Positions 1 to 16,800 are shown, counted from the first letter of the stretch. The stretch: 64,000 nucleotides of DNA from Pterobdella sp. o SKG-2022 (GCA_964035795.1 OZ038323.1:11074109-11138108); one strand, 5' to 3'. Notes: generated by a model from the letters alone, not told the origin. A program made the numbers and translations.

Positions 1-630
1 GTAAGGTTGGGGTGTGAGGTGAGTTGGTGGTGTGGTAAGGTTGGGGTGTGAGGTGAGTTGGTGGTGTGGTAAGGTTGGGGTGTGAGGTGAGTTGGTGGTG
101 TGGTAAGGTTGGAGTGTGAGGTGAGTTGGTGGTGTGGTAAGGTTGGGGTGTGAGGTGAGTTGGTGGTGTGGTAAGGTTGGGGTGTGAGGTGAGTTGGTGG
201 TGTGGTAAGGTTGGGGTGTGAGGTGAGTTGGTGGTGTGGTAAGGTTGGGGTGTGAGGTGAGTTGGTGGTGTGGTAAGGTTGGGGTGTGAGGTGAGTTGGT
301 GGTGTGGTAAGGTTGGGGTGTGAGGTGAGTTGGTGGTGTGGTAAGGTTGGGGTGTGAGGTGAGTTGGTGGTGTGGTAAGGTTGGGGTGTGAGGTGAGTTG
401 GTGGTGTGGTAAGGTTGGGGTGTGAGGTGAGTTGGTGGTGTGTTAAGGTTGGGGTGTGAGGTGAGTTGGTGGTGTGGTAAGGTTGGAGTGTGAGGTGAGT
501 TGGTGGTGTGGTAAGGTTGGGGTGTGAGGTAAGTTGGTGGTGTGGTAAGGTTGGGGTGTGAGGTAAGTTGGTGGTGTGGTAAGGTTGGAGTGTGAGGTGA
601 GTTGGTGGTGTGGTAAGGTTGGGGTGTGAG
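1..630. repeat. 34-bp C-free G-rich minisatellite (18.5 copies, runs off left edge)
   Basis: Head-to-tail copies of a 34-bp unit beginning gtaaggttggggtgtgag; 18 full copies plus 18 bases, ending abruptly at 630. Copies are nearly identical, with a few single-base variants (gggg/ggag, gtgag/gtaag, tggt/tgtt). The plus strand has no C in any copy, so the strands are completely skewed. The array continues beyond the window, so its true length is unknown. It has no sensible open frame and no visible link to the next gene. Confidence 0.97.
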
Positions 631-2264
631 ATTTTTAGAATAAATTTTTTAAGTATTTTTTTTTATTTATAAAAATTTTGAAATTTTCAGATTTTACAAT
701 ATTATCAGAATGAAGATTTTTACCCAAAGTTATATGTAGAGACAGAAGGAAAACATCGAACAAAAGCATCAAAAGCTTCATTATCCCTATTAATAATGCA
801 ACTTCAACACTAACAGATAATAAGGGTTAAATAATATTTGAAATTAATCCAAAGCAGAAGTTTTATATGCCTTAATGCTAATGATTAATAGTAAGCCGAT
901 CACCAACTGTTTCAAACAATTGCTACAATTTTCAAAACTCCATTAAATCATTGGAAGGGTTGGTACTTCAAACGCTCAAATCGAACAGCCACCGACTATA
1001 AAGATTAGCTTCAGCTTAAAATTGTTCTTTTTAAAAATACTTCCAACAATTTTTCTAAAATTTTGTATTATCTCCATTATAAAAAAACATAACAAACTGC
1101 ATGTTGTGCTGGCATACTTCTAACCATACACCGGGTGAAACATTGATAGCTCCAAAGAACACCCATGCAGCCTAACACCTCTTGAGACACACGCCATAGT
1201 TAAGCCTCTCCTTAGTAATTATAAATCTCTCTGTGTGCATCAACGTGCATTCTGTTCTCAACGTGTTTCATAATTTTATGTGTTAAGGATTCAATAAAGA
1301 TGTTGTGATTCTCTTTATTTTAATAAGAGTTATTATTGAAACTAAATAGTAGTCCTGGTCTTCATAATAATACTGAGTAGTATTAATAAATTACCAATAA
1401 GAATGTACTGCAGTGTAGTGTTATTTGCTAAATTAAGTTCTATTCTAATGTTAAGATTTCATACCACCGGGGACTTATTGACAAAAACCCGCGAAGCATT
1501 TCACTGTATGGTAATTAAAAACCAAGAAAGATACTAACGTTATAGCTATAAATAAATTATTACAGAGCTGCACACAGTTCAAAACCACCTTGAGACACTT
1601 GATATTTTATCTGGTTGAGAATCGTATTCGTCACATATTTTAGTAGTTTTGTTGGGCGTCTAGCTGTTTTTGATACCGTTTTGATGGTGTTTTATTGAGT
1701 TTATTGCCTTGTAGTCTTGTTTTGAGCTGTTTGACTTAAATTGTGTAATTTTACTATTTTACATTCAAGTGTTTATCATTGTTATGAGATTACTTTGTGC
1801 TCATTTATATTCATTATTTTTAAATGTTTATTTTCAGACGGTCAAAAAATCTCGATAGCTACTTGAGATCTAAAGTTTAGCTTATACATGCGTATATTAA
1901 AAACTGAAACTATTTCAAATATTATGAAGTCCTCTCTTATCTTAAATTGATAGTTGACATTCAAGTATAAAATTCCTCGCGGTTGTTGATATTTTAAAGT
2001 TTAAGAATACACGCTTGCAGTTGCCAGTTAATTATTTTGTACAATTTGAATTTTTTAGGCTGTGTAGATAGTTTTGAAGGTTTAAACATGTTTTAAATAT
2101 TTTGGAAAACTTAAATAATTGGCTAACAATTATAAATTGAAAGTTGAGCTTTTGAAGAAAACCAACCTTGATATCTTCAGCAACTAATTTATCCCATAAA
2201 TTCCTCATTTAACTATAAACCATTATAAAAACAAAAACAAAATACATAAAAACACATACAAAAA
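631..2264. other. AT-rich gene-poor stretch upstream of the Ig-repeat gene
   Basis: I see no convincing exon, RNA gene or mobile element here. The last few hundred bases are A/T-rich and would hold the promoter and 5' UTR of the gene starting at 2265. No clear TATA box or initiator could be singled out. Confidence 0.5.
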
Positions 2265-5200
2265 ATGTCGGTATGTGATGAAAAATGCCACCAGAAAAAT
2301 GAAGACACTTACAAGAAAGTCAGCGTGTTTCTGAACGGGAGCACATACAGCGATGAAGATGGATGCACACAGCACTCTATAGGAAACGATTTCATACAGT
2401 ATGATTCAATGAGAAATAATTCAGCTTATAGAAGTTCTTCCCGCTATTTGATTGTGGATGGGAAGTTTGTGGGTGAGATCGTGCAGAAGAAGGAGTGGTT
2501 GCCAGAGGAGGTTGGGTTCTTTTGGGATGAGTTTTTAGTCTGAAATTATTATTATAGTTAACATTATTTTATCGAAAAGAATTGAAAATTTAATTTTTCT
2601 AATTTGTAATAACTAATACATTGATTGCATTACATTTAAATGACACTTGAGTAGTCCATATTTATTTAGTACATATTAATATACCCCATAATGCACTCTT
2701 ATACTTTAATATTGGTTCTTAGTGTTTATTTTATGTTACATGGAGCAGCAACATATGACAACTTCACAATTATGCAACTTTGAGTCTGATGATTGACTTG
2801 CTTATTATTAAAGCGAATCAACTACCTATAACGATTCAAACCACCCGTCAACACCACAGGTTCACGAGGACTTTGCCATTGTGGCAGATAATGAGACTCC
2901 TCTGATCGACATCCAGAAAGATGCTCTGCTCCAGTTTTGTGTCGTTTATGTGGGAAACAAAGACAAAAAAAAGAAAAAAAATCTTAAAGACATCTTGAAG
3001 AAAGATAGGACTATAATATTGAAGAAAGATGGGAAGATAGTGCAGGAAAGTTTGGTGGATGGGAGAGTCATTACCAATCCTTATGTCAAAAAAAAAACAT
3101 ACAAGATCGAAGTAAAAGATGAGGTGGTCCTTGTGGGGATCCAAGATTGCAGACCTGATGATTCAGGCATTTATTCCGTAGATGTTATCATGCAGATAGA
3201 AAATGAATGGATGAAAATTGGAAAACAAGAACAAAAAAATTACGATCCAAAAGAAAAAAGTAAATCAATAAAAATGTATTCAAATGAAGTGAATCTAATG
3301 GTAATCTACCAGAAACCTTCGTTCACAAAGAAACTAGAGAAGCTGGGAGAGATTTCACTGGACCCATTTTTGCAAGAGCAAATCGAAATTCGCAAGCAAC
3401 GTCTGCTGAAGCAAGGGTTTTACGACAGTACAGATGATACGAATAGTGAATACTACATAACCAATACAGCTAAGAGTCAAGAAGAACTGCCTCTGAAGTT
3501 CTCCTGTGAATACACTGGTATGCCCATACCAGAAGTGGAGTGGTTTGAGAAGTTTGAGAAGGGAAGGCTGAAAAAAATTAACCTCAACAATAATAATTTG
3601 TATTCCATCAGCAACACTAATAATCAGACTGTTTTGGTGGTCAATAGTCCCGAAAGGCTCTTAGACCGCATGGTGACCTTGGGGAATACGAATCTTAGTG
3701 GGAAAAATAATTACCAAGACTTATCTTTTGAAGGTGAGTAAAAATTAACATAAACATATTAATATGTCAATATTTGAATCAAAAGTATATTTTTTGTATT
3801 GAATGAGCATTATAAAAATGGTAAGCACCTGGTTGATGAACGCAGAGGATGTTTACGAGATGGAGTTGGTGTGCAGAGCTCACAGTCTCATGGGAAACAC
3901 TTCAACCAGGACCCGACTTTCTTGCAAAGGTTGTGTACTTCAAGAAAATATTATCAACAAAATACAACATTTTACAATACAATTACCTTACAACCAATAA
4001 CTTCAAAAACCCCTACATTAACCACAACGCTGCACACGGCAGGCGTGTGGCCACATTTGTTGTTACAACAATCTACCAAACCAGTGGAGGGAGATTATGG
4101 ATCTACGGTGAATGTGAGAGCTTTGACATTTGGCTTGCCTAAACCCACCATAAAGTGGTTTCTGAACCACAAATCCATCGATGGAAGCTGCATCTGCGAT
4201 GAAAACTGTGATGGTTTGAACCAAAGAATTCGAGGTTTATATCTTGAAACAACAAAAGATGATCAGTTTGATTTGAGAAAAGGATTATCTGACAACATCA
4301 AACTTGAAAAATACAATGATCCAGTTGAAATAAAATTGTATGATTATGAAGTGACAGAAGAAGACATGGAGTGTTTGAATGAATTCCTGCAAGATACAGA
4401 GACTAACAGTCGAGAAAGGAACAATTGTGATACAAATAAAAAAAATTTTGACCTATTTTCCAACACATTTGGGTGTCTTAGCAACTTGAAGATAAAGAGT
4501 TTCAAGCAGGCTGGCAGACTCAACATCATTGCTCACAATTCCTCAGGCAGCTGCACTTCTGAACTGCCGCTTGTCTGTATGTTTTACATTCGTGTTATCT
4601 GTTTGAGTTTTTTTGATAATTTCATTATTTTTGCTTTCACAGTTGAAGATAAAAAAGTTCCCAAACAAGATAATGTTGATAATCAGGTGGTCAATAAAGA
4701 AAAGCCAGAGAAAAAGAAAGAGTTTACAATAGATATGAACAAGGTAGTAATCAAGCCGAAACATCCAGACCAAATAGATCCATCTAAGCAAATAATTGGT
4801 GATTTTACTCCAAAATCTCCACCTTCGACTCTTCCTCAAATTGATTTTTCTCAAAATGTAAATTCTGCCAAAAACAAAAAAACAAACTCTCTTCACAAAC
4901 CTTTCATTGAAAAAGAACCCAAAAAACTACCCGATATAGACCCCAAACACAAACCAACGACCAAAACTGAAAGCTTTGACGTTGAGAAGAAACCCAAAAA
5001 AGATCAAATTTCATTTGAACCTACAACTAACCCTCCTACGATCCCTATCATCATTACCACCCCTCCCTCCCCCTACCAAAGTCTTCATTTTCTCGTCTTC
5101 CCTCGTGAGGTCAAATGCTTCCGAGGGGATTCTGTGGCTTTTGAATGTACCGTATGCTCTTCCTATAATCCAATAGTCAAATGGTAGCTGTTTATCTACA

Positions 5201-7920
5201 CATAATGCTAACTCAATAATGAAAACATACTTTTGAAGGTATAAAAACGGCAAAGAATTGCGTAGCAGTTATTACCCTGACATCAACGACATCATCACCA
5301 TCCTAGAAAACACCAACTCGCCACACAACTACTGCCCAAAACATGACTACTCGGAACAGAAACAGGTGTCTCTTATTATGAATCACGTCAGTGAAGGTGG
5401 TGTGATTACAGTGGTGGTTGAGGCCAGGGGAGAGAAGGTTGAATGCACGACATCACTGGTAGTCGAAGGTTGATCTTTTGTGTTGAAAATTCGATAAATA
5501 AATGTATTTGAAAGCCTCAAAAACCATAATTAGCACTTTTTTTCATAAATTAGTGAGGCACAAGGCTGATATGCTTAAACGCCTTGAAACGCCAACTAAA
5601 ATGCTTAAATTAGGGTAATTGGCTTGAAAAAGTCAGGCCATAGAGAGAAGTCAATGACTACTTAAAAACAAAAGATATTACTTCATTCATTGATCTAAAC
5701 AATGATTCAGACGAGCCAACAGAAGTTACACAAGTGAGGGTGGAAATGGAGGACCAGGTGGTGAGAGAGGGTGAGAAATGCATCTTTCGACTAGATTACC
5801 AGAAGAAAAAAGACTGTGAAATCAATTGGTAAAAGCTTTGTATAGTTTTCCAATTTTCTTTTTGCAAATTTGAAGACTACGAAATAATTTCAACATTGCA
5901 TAAAGGTACCACAATGAGAAGCTTTTGGAGAAGAGTAAAAAGTACATAATCTCAACGACAAAAGAGGGATTCAGTTTGGAAATCCCCAAAACAACTCTGT
6001 GGGACACTGGAGTCTACAGGTTGGATGTCACTGAGGGAAGGGTGTCAAGCTCTTACTGTGCTCAGCTGACAGTTGACGGTTGGTTCAGAAGTTTGAACTT
6101 TTTCTTCATTAGGTATTTGCCAATTCATCTTCAATATCAAAGAATATCAATATATACATTCTATTCTTCAAAAAAATTATCATAATTTTTATTTGTTATA
6201 TCACAACCTATTTAAACTGCCACAAAAGATGGATCTCCAAATTGGAAGATCAAATCTTTCCCGAGGGACCAAAAAATTAACGAGGGAGATGACTTTGTGA
6301 GCACTATTCAAACTTCAGGAAAGGAAGTCAAAGAAATTATTTGGTATATTGGTTTAAAGTTATTAATCACAGAAGATTAAAACCCTAAGATTCAAAATTT
6401 CAATATTTCCCGCAGGTTTAAAAACTTGTACCCAATTCGGAAAAGTGATGAGAAGTTTAAATTTTCCATTGATGACCTCACTTCCACGTACAGCCTTACT
6501 GTCTTCCAGGCCCTCAAACAAGATGAAGGTGGTACCACATCATTAGTGCAGTCATATAATTTAACAATTTGCCGTCAATGTTTTTAATTATCACTTTTAT
6601 GATAATTTTTATTTCAGCTATTATAATTATTGATATTAATATTATTTATTCATTATTTTTATTCTTTTTACTATTATATCAAATATTGAACACCTCAGCA
6701 CTGTACAGCGTCAAAATCAGGTGTGATGACGAAGAGAAGGTGGTCAGTTGGTACCTCAAGGTGGATGGTGAGACAGATCATTACTTTGGTTTATAATTAC
6801 TTCTGAATACTCATATTAGGGGTACTTGCTCTATTATCAATCAAAAACTCATTTAACTATTATTTCATCATTTAACTTCTCAGAGCCAAAAACTCAACCG
6901 GTGAAACATAGATTGATTCAGAAAAAATCTGCCGACCACAAGCCAAAATGCCATTACTATGACGATGTGATGCTGATAGAAAAGGAAGGCGGTATGATGA
7001 AACTCAAAGTGCTTTTGGAGATTGAATGTCATTATGCCATCAAAAAATATAAGGATATCCAAAGCACGGTTAGTGGGATGTTATGATGGGACGTGGTAGA
7101 ATGAACTGTTTTTTTGGTATGAGCGTGTGATGCAGTGTGGTGTGATTTGATCTTGTGTGGCTGGAGTGGTGGTTTGGATTGAAGTGGCTTTGAGTTTCAA
7201 ACAAAAGCTATCTTTTTTAATACTTGACGTAAATTTAAAATTTATCAAAAATTTTTGACGAGAACCACTAATTTTCATTTCTTTGGGCAAGTTATAAAAG
7301 TAAGCATTAAAATGTCTTTCAACAATTTTGAAGCAAACGCAACGACGTTGGTTGGTGAAGAAGAAGTTCATACCTGAAGGAAACAGGGATGAGCACCATA
7401 GACTGCTGGGCAAGTGGTTTGTTGATTCTTCCACTGAGTTCGAGTTTGGTGAGTACTCTGATTTATTTTAAGCTCCTAAATATTATTGAGAGGGTTAATG
7501 AAATATTCTGCTTTATAGCCAGTTTCAAATTGAAGCCAGAAACACCTTATTTCGGCGTCCTATATGTTTATCATGACATTTTCGATATAAGAAGAAAACT
7601 GCAAAAAAAATCAACTTATGTATGTAATTAATTATTCGCGTTTAGAATACTCGGGACCAGAGAGGAACAATGAACTGATGCACAGAAGTGCTCTGTTTAA
7701 GCAGCAGAAGGTGCTTTTCAAGATACAACTGCTTGAAGAAGTTAACAAGGTGGCATGGTTCAAAGATGGAGAACTGCTGGTGGAAGATGACAAACTGGGA
7801 AAGAGTTCAGTCAGGGACACATGCAAGTACAAGGTAAGTTATGATGGAATGGTCTACTCCATGGAGATCTTCAACGTGAACAAAGATGATGCAGGTGTCT
7901 ACACCTTTGCCCTTGCTTAA
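2265..7920 (+). CDS. Intracellular Ig-domain repeat protein (titin/obscurin/twitchin-like), 14 exons
   Basis: Exons: 2265-2510, 2860-3733, 3846-3929, 4043-4576, 4643-5183, 5239-5468, 5711-5828, 5906-6078, 6229-6343, 6416-6528, 6699-6767, 6884-7068, 7334-7448, 7646-7920, giving 1223 aa. About seven I-set Ig modules are visible from the strand-C Trp (VEWFEK, IKWFLN, VKWYKNGK, INWYHNEK, IIWFKNL, VAWFKDGE) and the D-x-G-x-Y motif (DSGIYSVD, DTGVYRLD, DAGVYTFA). A Lys/Pro-rich linker of about 140 residues separates the third and fourth modules. There is no signal peptide or TM segment, so a cytoplasmic, probably muscle-scaffold, role is inferred. Modules 4-6 have a phase-2 intron splitting the Trp codon and are bounded by phase-1 introns, the sign of module duplication. 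No Fn3 or kinase domain is seen. The exon 1 to 2 join is the least certain. Confidence 0.82.
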
Positions 7921-8336
7921 TGATCCTTTCCTTATCTTCTTATATCTCTGAAGTTGTTTTATTTTTGTTCTGAAGAAAGTCAATCAAGTATTTTGTTAAT
8001 GATTTTGTTTTTTATTCTTCAGCATATTCTTAGCTTTTTGTTACATAATGCTTCAATGGTATTAAACAAACCAATTTTTATTCTAGAAAAAGGATTTTGA
8101 TTCGAATAAATTGATGTGTTTCTAACTACTTCAAAGCTACCAACTACTTCTACAATATTCTCAACCAAAGCAATTAAATATGTATCACAGCTAAAATAAA
8201 ATCAAATGTTTCATCGAAGAAAAACTCTCTTCGACTCCAATATGAAAAATACACCGGTAAAATCTACAACTAAGATTTAATATTTTGATTAGGATAATTT
8301 TGAGCATGGTGGTGACCCTTATCATTGGTTTGAAGA
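7921..8336. other. Convergent 3' spacer between Ig-repeat gene and MGLL
   Basis: 416 bp between two facing stop codons. It must hold both 3' UTRs. AATAAA occurs on the plus strand at 8105-8110, and TTTATT (AATAAA on the minus strand) lies near 8077-8082, so the two transcripts probably overlap at their ends. No other feature is seen. Confidence 0.55.
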
Positions 8337-10307
8337 TCATCGGCTGCATATCCACGACACAATATCTTGTATGGCCTTCTCTCCTTGGCCTTCAGGCTCG
8401 CAGTGCACCGCATGGTAGGCTCCTGGGTACTCCTGTAGCAGCATCGGTGGCGTTAGTAGGAATGCATTAAGTAATTGCATTTGATCATCAGTTACATATG
8501 GTAATTATATATGTGAATGAAAGTGTGGTTCTTTAGGATTTTAATCTAAACTGCGGAGATTTTAGTTAAAAAAGGATATATTTTCAAGTAGACACTTGTA
8601 GACGCAACATTGTAATGTTATTGATATAAGTTCCAGAAAAAATATATCAATAATAATCGTTACGGCAACTTTTTTCATGCTGGTACGAGTAGAATCAGCC
8701 ACAGGAAGTATTAAAGATAATAACATCGATCAACTTATATACATACGTATGGAAACATTATGACAACTGAACGTACGATGAAGGTCTTGTCATGCGAGGA
8801 GGTTTGTTGGTGAAAAGACCTGGAAGCGTCGATGAGGCAGATGCCATCACAGGTGCCATGGATAAGGAGGTATGGCACCTTGAAGCTCTCCTGCTTCTTC
8901 TCAATCATTTTGAATGCCTTCATGATCTCCACACCCATCCTGTAGGATGCAAGATGATAGTGTGGTACAAAGAGGTGGTTGTCATAAGTATAGTGGCGTC
9001 AATTTCAGAGGTTGTTTTTTTCACAACTATTAATATGAAAATTAATATATAGTTTCAACAAAAGTTAGCAACTTGGCTTTGACTCCCCCTTGCCAGCACA
9101 GAGGATCTGATAGGTAGGCCTGCACCTGTAAATCACAACTATTTACAGGTATTCAATTACTGATAATAAAATCATCATCCACTCAAAATCGTTATGTATT
9201 ATGATAGTGGGTGATAATGAATATTCTAAGAATGCAACCTCTTCCTTGTTTCTCGTCATCAAGTCCTCCCCAAGAGATCCAATCTCCAACTCAGGCAGCA
9301 GCTGAGCAAAAAACTTGGCAAAAAACTTCTAAATAAAAGTTAGTTAACTTAAAGTTTTTTTGGGAGAGTTGCATCTTATTTCTACCAAACTGACAAACAC
9401 AGCTCTACACAACTTGAAACATTGAAGAGATATTATATTAACAAGTTCATATAAGACACCTTGAGTGGAGTAGCCACATTGGGGTCTGTACCAATGGCAG
9501 GTGCAATCATCACCACCCCCTCAAAAAGATCTGGCTGTTCTGCCCCTAGCAATATTGCTATTGCACCTCCCTGAAATTTTATGAAGTTATCATTATATAA
9601 ATGTGCTTGAATCATCATGTGGACTGTTTTCCACAATGGTGGTATTTAAATGAGTTTGAAAAAATCTTCATTATAATTAATTTTTTTACTCTTATTATAG
9701 AAATAAAGATATGAATAATTTTAAAAATGTTAGCCAGATTATCAGTTATAAATGTGATTGTAAAAAAATTGAGTTGAAGGATAAAAAAACTAACTGACCA
9801 TAGAATGGGAAAGCATGAAGCAAGGAACAAGTGGAAACTGTTTTTTGGCATGCAGTACATGTTGATGAACATCTTTTACAAAGAAATTGAAGTCATCTAT
9901 GTGAACTCGTGAACCCTCGCTTCTACCATGACCAACTTGATGACAGTTAGAAATTGTAAAGAAAATGAAAAATAAAATATTAAAAACTATAATAAATTGA
10001 AAGATTAATTCCAAATAAAATGAAATATAATAAACAAAATACTTACCATGGTCATGAGTGAAAACATAGCACCCTTCGTTAGTTAATTTTTCTATCAAAT
10101 TTGAGTATCTTCCACTATGCTCCCCAAGTCCATGGCACAGGAATACCAGTTTTCTGATGAAATGAATAAAATAAGAAGTAGCATCAGTTAAACAAAAAAT
10201 AAAGTGAATTACTTTGGAAATTTCTCACCAGGTGGCCAAAATTTACAAAATAACTTTTGGTTTCTATTGTTCGTCAGCTGATATTCGTGTTTTTGTCCAC
10301 CCTGCAT
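8337..10307 (-). CDS. MGLL: Monoglyceride lipase (MAGL), 8 exons, complete
   Basis: Alpha/beta hydrolase that cleaves 2-monoacylglycerols to glycerol and fatty acid; in animals it also degrades 2-arachidonoylglycerol. Exons in transcription order: 10213-10307, 10047-10153, 9799-9935, 9460-9570, 9239-9328, 9073-9125, 8777-8939, 8337-8432; 283 aa against about 303 in human MGLL. All three catalytic residues are visible: Ser in HSMGG (split by an intron after SM), Asp in GTCDG, His in AYHAVH. The family signatures HGRSEGSRVHIDDF and SRNK-like TRNKEE are present. The N-terminus reads LFCKFWPPGEKFP, then CHGLGEHSGRY with the oxyanion HG. It shares a 175-bp divergent promoter region with IDH3A. Nothing suggests inactivation. 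Confidence 0.93.
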
Positions 10308-10482
10308 TGTCCAAAAAGGCTGAAATGCACTAAATAATAATTACCAATATTTCATACTTTTTAAAACTTTTTTTTTTTATTTAAAATTTCACTTTCGAGA
10401 TTATAAGCGATGTTATTTATTTACAAATAAATATAGGTTAATCAAAAGTAAACTCAAGTTAAAACTTTTTAAATCTCTCAAT
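10308..10482. promoter_or_regulatory. 175-bp divergent intergenic region (MGLL / IDH3A)
   Basis: Only 175 bp separate the two start codons, so both core promoters and 5' UTRs must fit here or overlap the genes. The sequence is A/T-rich with T-runs. I see no clear TATA box, so bidirectional initiation is inferred from layout alone. Confidence 0.55.
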
Positions 10483-13661
<3,179 letters not shown>

Positions 13662-13836
13662 CGCTGATGCTACTTTGAGACGTAACTTGAAAATTAAATA
13701 AGTTTGCTAGAGATAGCGAAAGATTGTACCTACCTAAAGGTGACGTTGTTTCTGATGGTTTTGATAACATTCAGTATAAACCCCTGATCAAACAAACAAA
13801 AAATTGCATAAAACAAAATTGCAAATTTCAAGACGA
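13662..13836. other. 175-bp convergent spacer IDH3A / LLGL
   Basis: Space between the IDH3A stop (13659-13661) and the LLGL stop (13837-13839 on the complement). Both polyadenylation sites must lie here or in the neighbour's last exon, so 3' overlap is likely. No other feature is visible. Confidence 0.5.
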
Positions 13837-16800
13837 TCAAACAGCATCGGCTGAAGCACCTGGGTCGCCATCTACCTCACTTCTGATTGGTCGTGAGGAG
13901 GCCCTGTTCACACCCACAATGCTCCTATTATCACCCTGGGCGCGTGTGTGCAATTGTCTGACGCCCATATGGTTGTTGCTCGAAAGACTTCTGTTGGAGG
14001 AGTGGTACACGGGGTTGACGAAGTTTGCGCTGTTGCCCAGTGAACTTGTTGGTAATGTGTTGTTGTGGGTTGTGCTATTTGTGGTAGCAACATTGTTGTT
14101 CGTGAGTGTATTGTTGTTGATTGCAGTAGTTATGTTGCTTCGTAAAAATGCAGTAGTTGTGTTATTTGTGGTGGATGTTGTGACGTCATGACAAGATTCA
14201 ACTTGAATGGCTTCAACTGATTTTTCGTCTTTGGGCCTGTTGATTTGTACTGCTTATACTACCTCCTTGCACAAATTCAAATAATAATTTGAAAAGATTG
14301 AAAAAGCATAAAAACAAACTTTTTGAAATCCTCATCATCATCATCGCGGCCATGTCTAGCATTGGAATGAATGTTATCACAATGGTTATCACATGCATTA
14401 TTGCTATATTTCTTATCATCTGTGTCCCAGTTCTCTCTATTACTCCTATCAATGTTGTTTCTATTGAAGGTGAAGTTATGGGGCGGAATTGCAGATCTGT
14501 CATGTGAATTGTCCTGAATGTTGGCCAGTACCCTGTTGCGGTACTCAGCATATGTAGACCCGTGTGAGGTGCGAGCACATGTGGCATTGACGCTCCTTGT
14601 TGGGTTGGCGTCTGTCACATTGGTGGCACTTTTAACTAAAAACTCATCACCAACGTCTGTTTGATTAGGAGCAGATTTGGACATAGTGTCAACTGGGGTG
14701 GCTTTTTGATCATCGTAGATAATATCATAAGCACTATACGCAATATCATTAGCATCATCAGGCCGTCTAGAATGTGGGTCCTCGATGGGAGGTCTGGGAG
14801 CACAAGCTGATATGGTGAAAAGATGCTGCAGAGGGTGCAGGGGGGAAAAGGAGTGCCTGGTGATTTGGCCTGGTGATGGGAAAGTGAGCATCACACCATG
14901 ATCAGTCACCACTTCACACGAAGCCATTCTGATAAGTGCAGTACAATGCAATATAATAAAATTACGAGTATGCTTGAAGTAGCATGAAATTGATAAGTTT
15001 CTAGACTAGAGATAGAGAAAACGTTTGGATAGACAAAGATGAGCAACCTGGAACACGAAGGGAGGTTGTTGACTGAAGTCTGCAGAGTGAGGTGGGGGAG
15101 GCTGAAAATCATCGCCTGCATTAATGAATGATAAGCATACAACAGTTATGATGAACCATAAAAAACACTGTTAACATGCCATAAGCCTCAAGAACTCAGA
15201 CCTGCTGTTTGTTTGATAGGCACACAATGCTGTTTTCAATGTAGTTCTTGTCTGATAGGTTTAAAGATTGTGTGAATATCTCATAATTAATACAAATTAT
15301 CATCCTCATCATCATCGTTTTACGTTTGCTTCAATACTAGCATAGATTAACCTTCAAGATAAATCCATCAAAATAAATGCAACAGACCACTTTTGCTGCA
15401 GAAGGAGCTGACACAAGCCTTATAGAGTCTGCATGAATCATCAGTGATATTGTACTTGGCCGCTGCTTTCAAGAAAGGCAGTGAAAACAACTGTGGTGTT
15501 AGAATAACAATAATAGTAACAATTGAAAATAAAATATTAGTTTGATTATTATTATTCTCATTATTATCAAGGTTAGTTATTATAAGAATTAGTAGTAGTA
15601 TCAAAGCATTAATAATATCATCATCAAGTCAAGCAAATATGTCATCAATTCTGAAATAAACTCAACTCTTCAAGCTTGTATACATTTGTAAGTTAACTTT
15701 TTAATTAAAATTTTAAAAACTCACTTTGAATTGTTTCTGAGTCACCACTATGACGTAATAAGCCTCGTCCTCAACACAGTCATCATCTTCAAACATCATC
15801 ATTTGTCGCCATTTAAATATTAAATAGCAGTAGGGGTGCTAGTAGTAGTAGCACTACTAGTAGTAGTAATAGTATTGGTAGTATTGAGAGTACTATAGAG
15901 AGAGGTAGTTAAAAGAAGCAGTCTGATAAAAAAATGTCACAATAATGAGCACAGACCAGCCTGGATGTACTGTGGACTGAGAGGTCTCATTGTTTTGTCG
16001 AGGACACTAATGAAGATAATGGGGCAGTTGTGTTTGAAGGTTATCTCCTTTGCTATAAGAAATTTTGTGGTGGTTTAGTTTAGTGGAGAATGAGTTTTGA
16101 TTGTATTTAAAACCTCTAACTACCTACCCACCCATCCATCTATCCATTCAACCCACCAAGATGACTGTCAAAAGGCAGCTGATATTCATCATCATTATAT
16201 TGCACTCCACTAGTCTCCTCCCTTTGGTCCCCACTCTCTTCCCTTCCATCCTCACGACTTCTCTCCGCCTCTTCCTCCATCCCACCATCCTGATGATCCA
16301 CCACCCCCCTGCTGACAGCAGGCACCTCCAGTCGGTGGATGAAGACACTCCCCGTATTCGTTCCCACCCACAACGTCAACTCAGACTTGTGGCCTGGCGT
16401 AGGTTTCAAGGTAACGTTAGTGTCTATATAATATCAATTGAGCATGTAACTAAAATTTTTTTTTGCGTTCCGTCATGGTGCTTAATGTATTTTATAAATC
16501 ATACAAAAGAACGTTCATAATGAGGATCTGACCTGGAACCAGTTGAGTCCTAGCAAAGTGCATGTATCTCACTTCTGCCACCTGTCGACCATTTGGGGGA
16601 GTTTAAACGATTATGTTACGATAGTCCACTAATATTAATTTTATCGACAAATTGATCGATATATTAATAAATGAATGGAACCAACAAATTCGTGAGCAGC
16701 TTGTCGAGAAGAGGCTTTTTTGAGGAGTGTCACCACCTTCTTTGACGTGCTGAGGGGCTTGAAGGTGGCAGTGGAGAATACTTTTGTAGTGTTCCTTTTG

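Noticed and set aside
14277..14507. Plus-strand hydrophobic ORF opposite LLGL exon 26
   Set aside because: Shadow of the Ser/Asn/Asp-rich LLGL coding sequence on the other strand.
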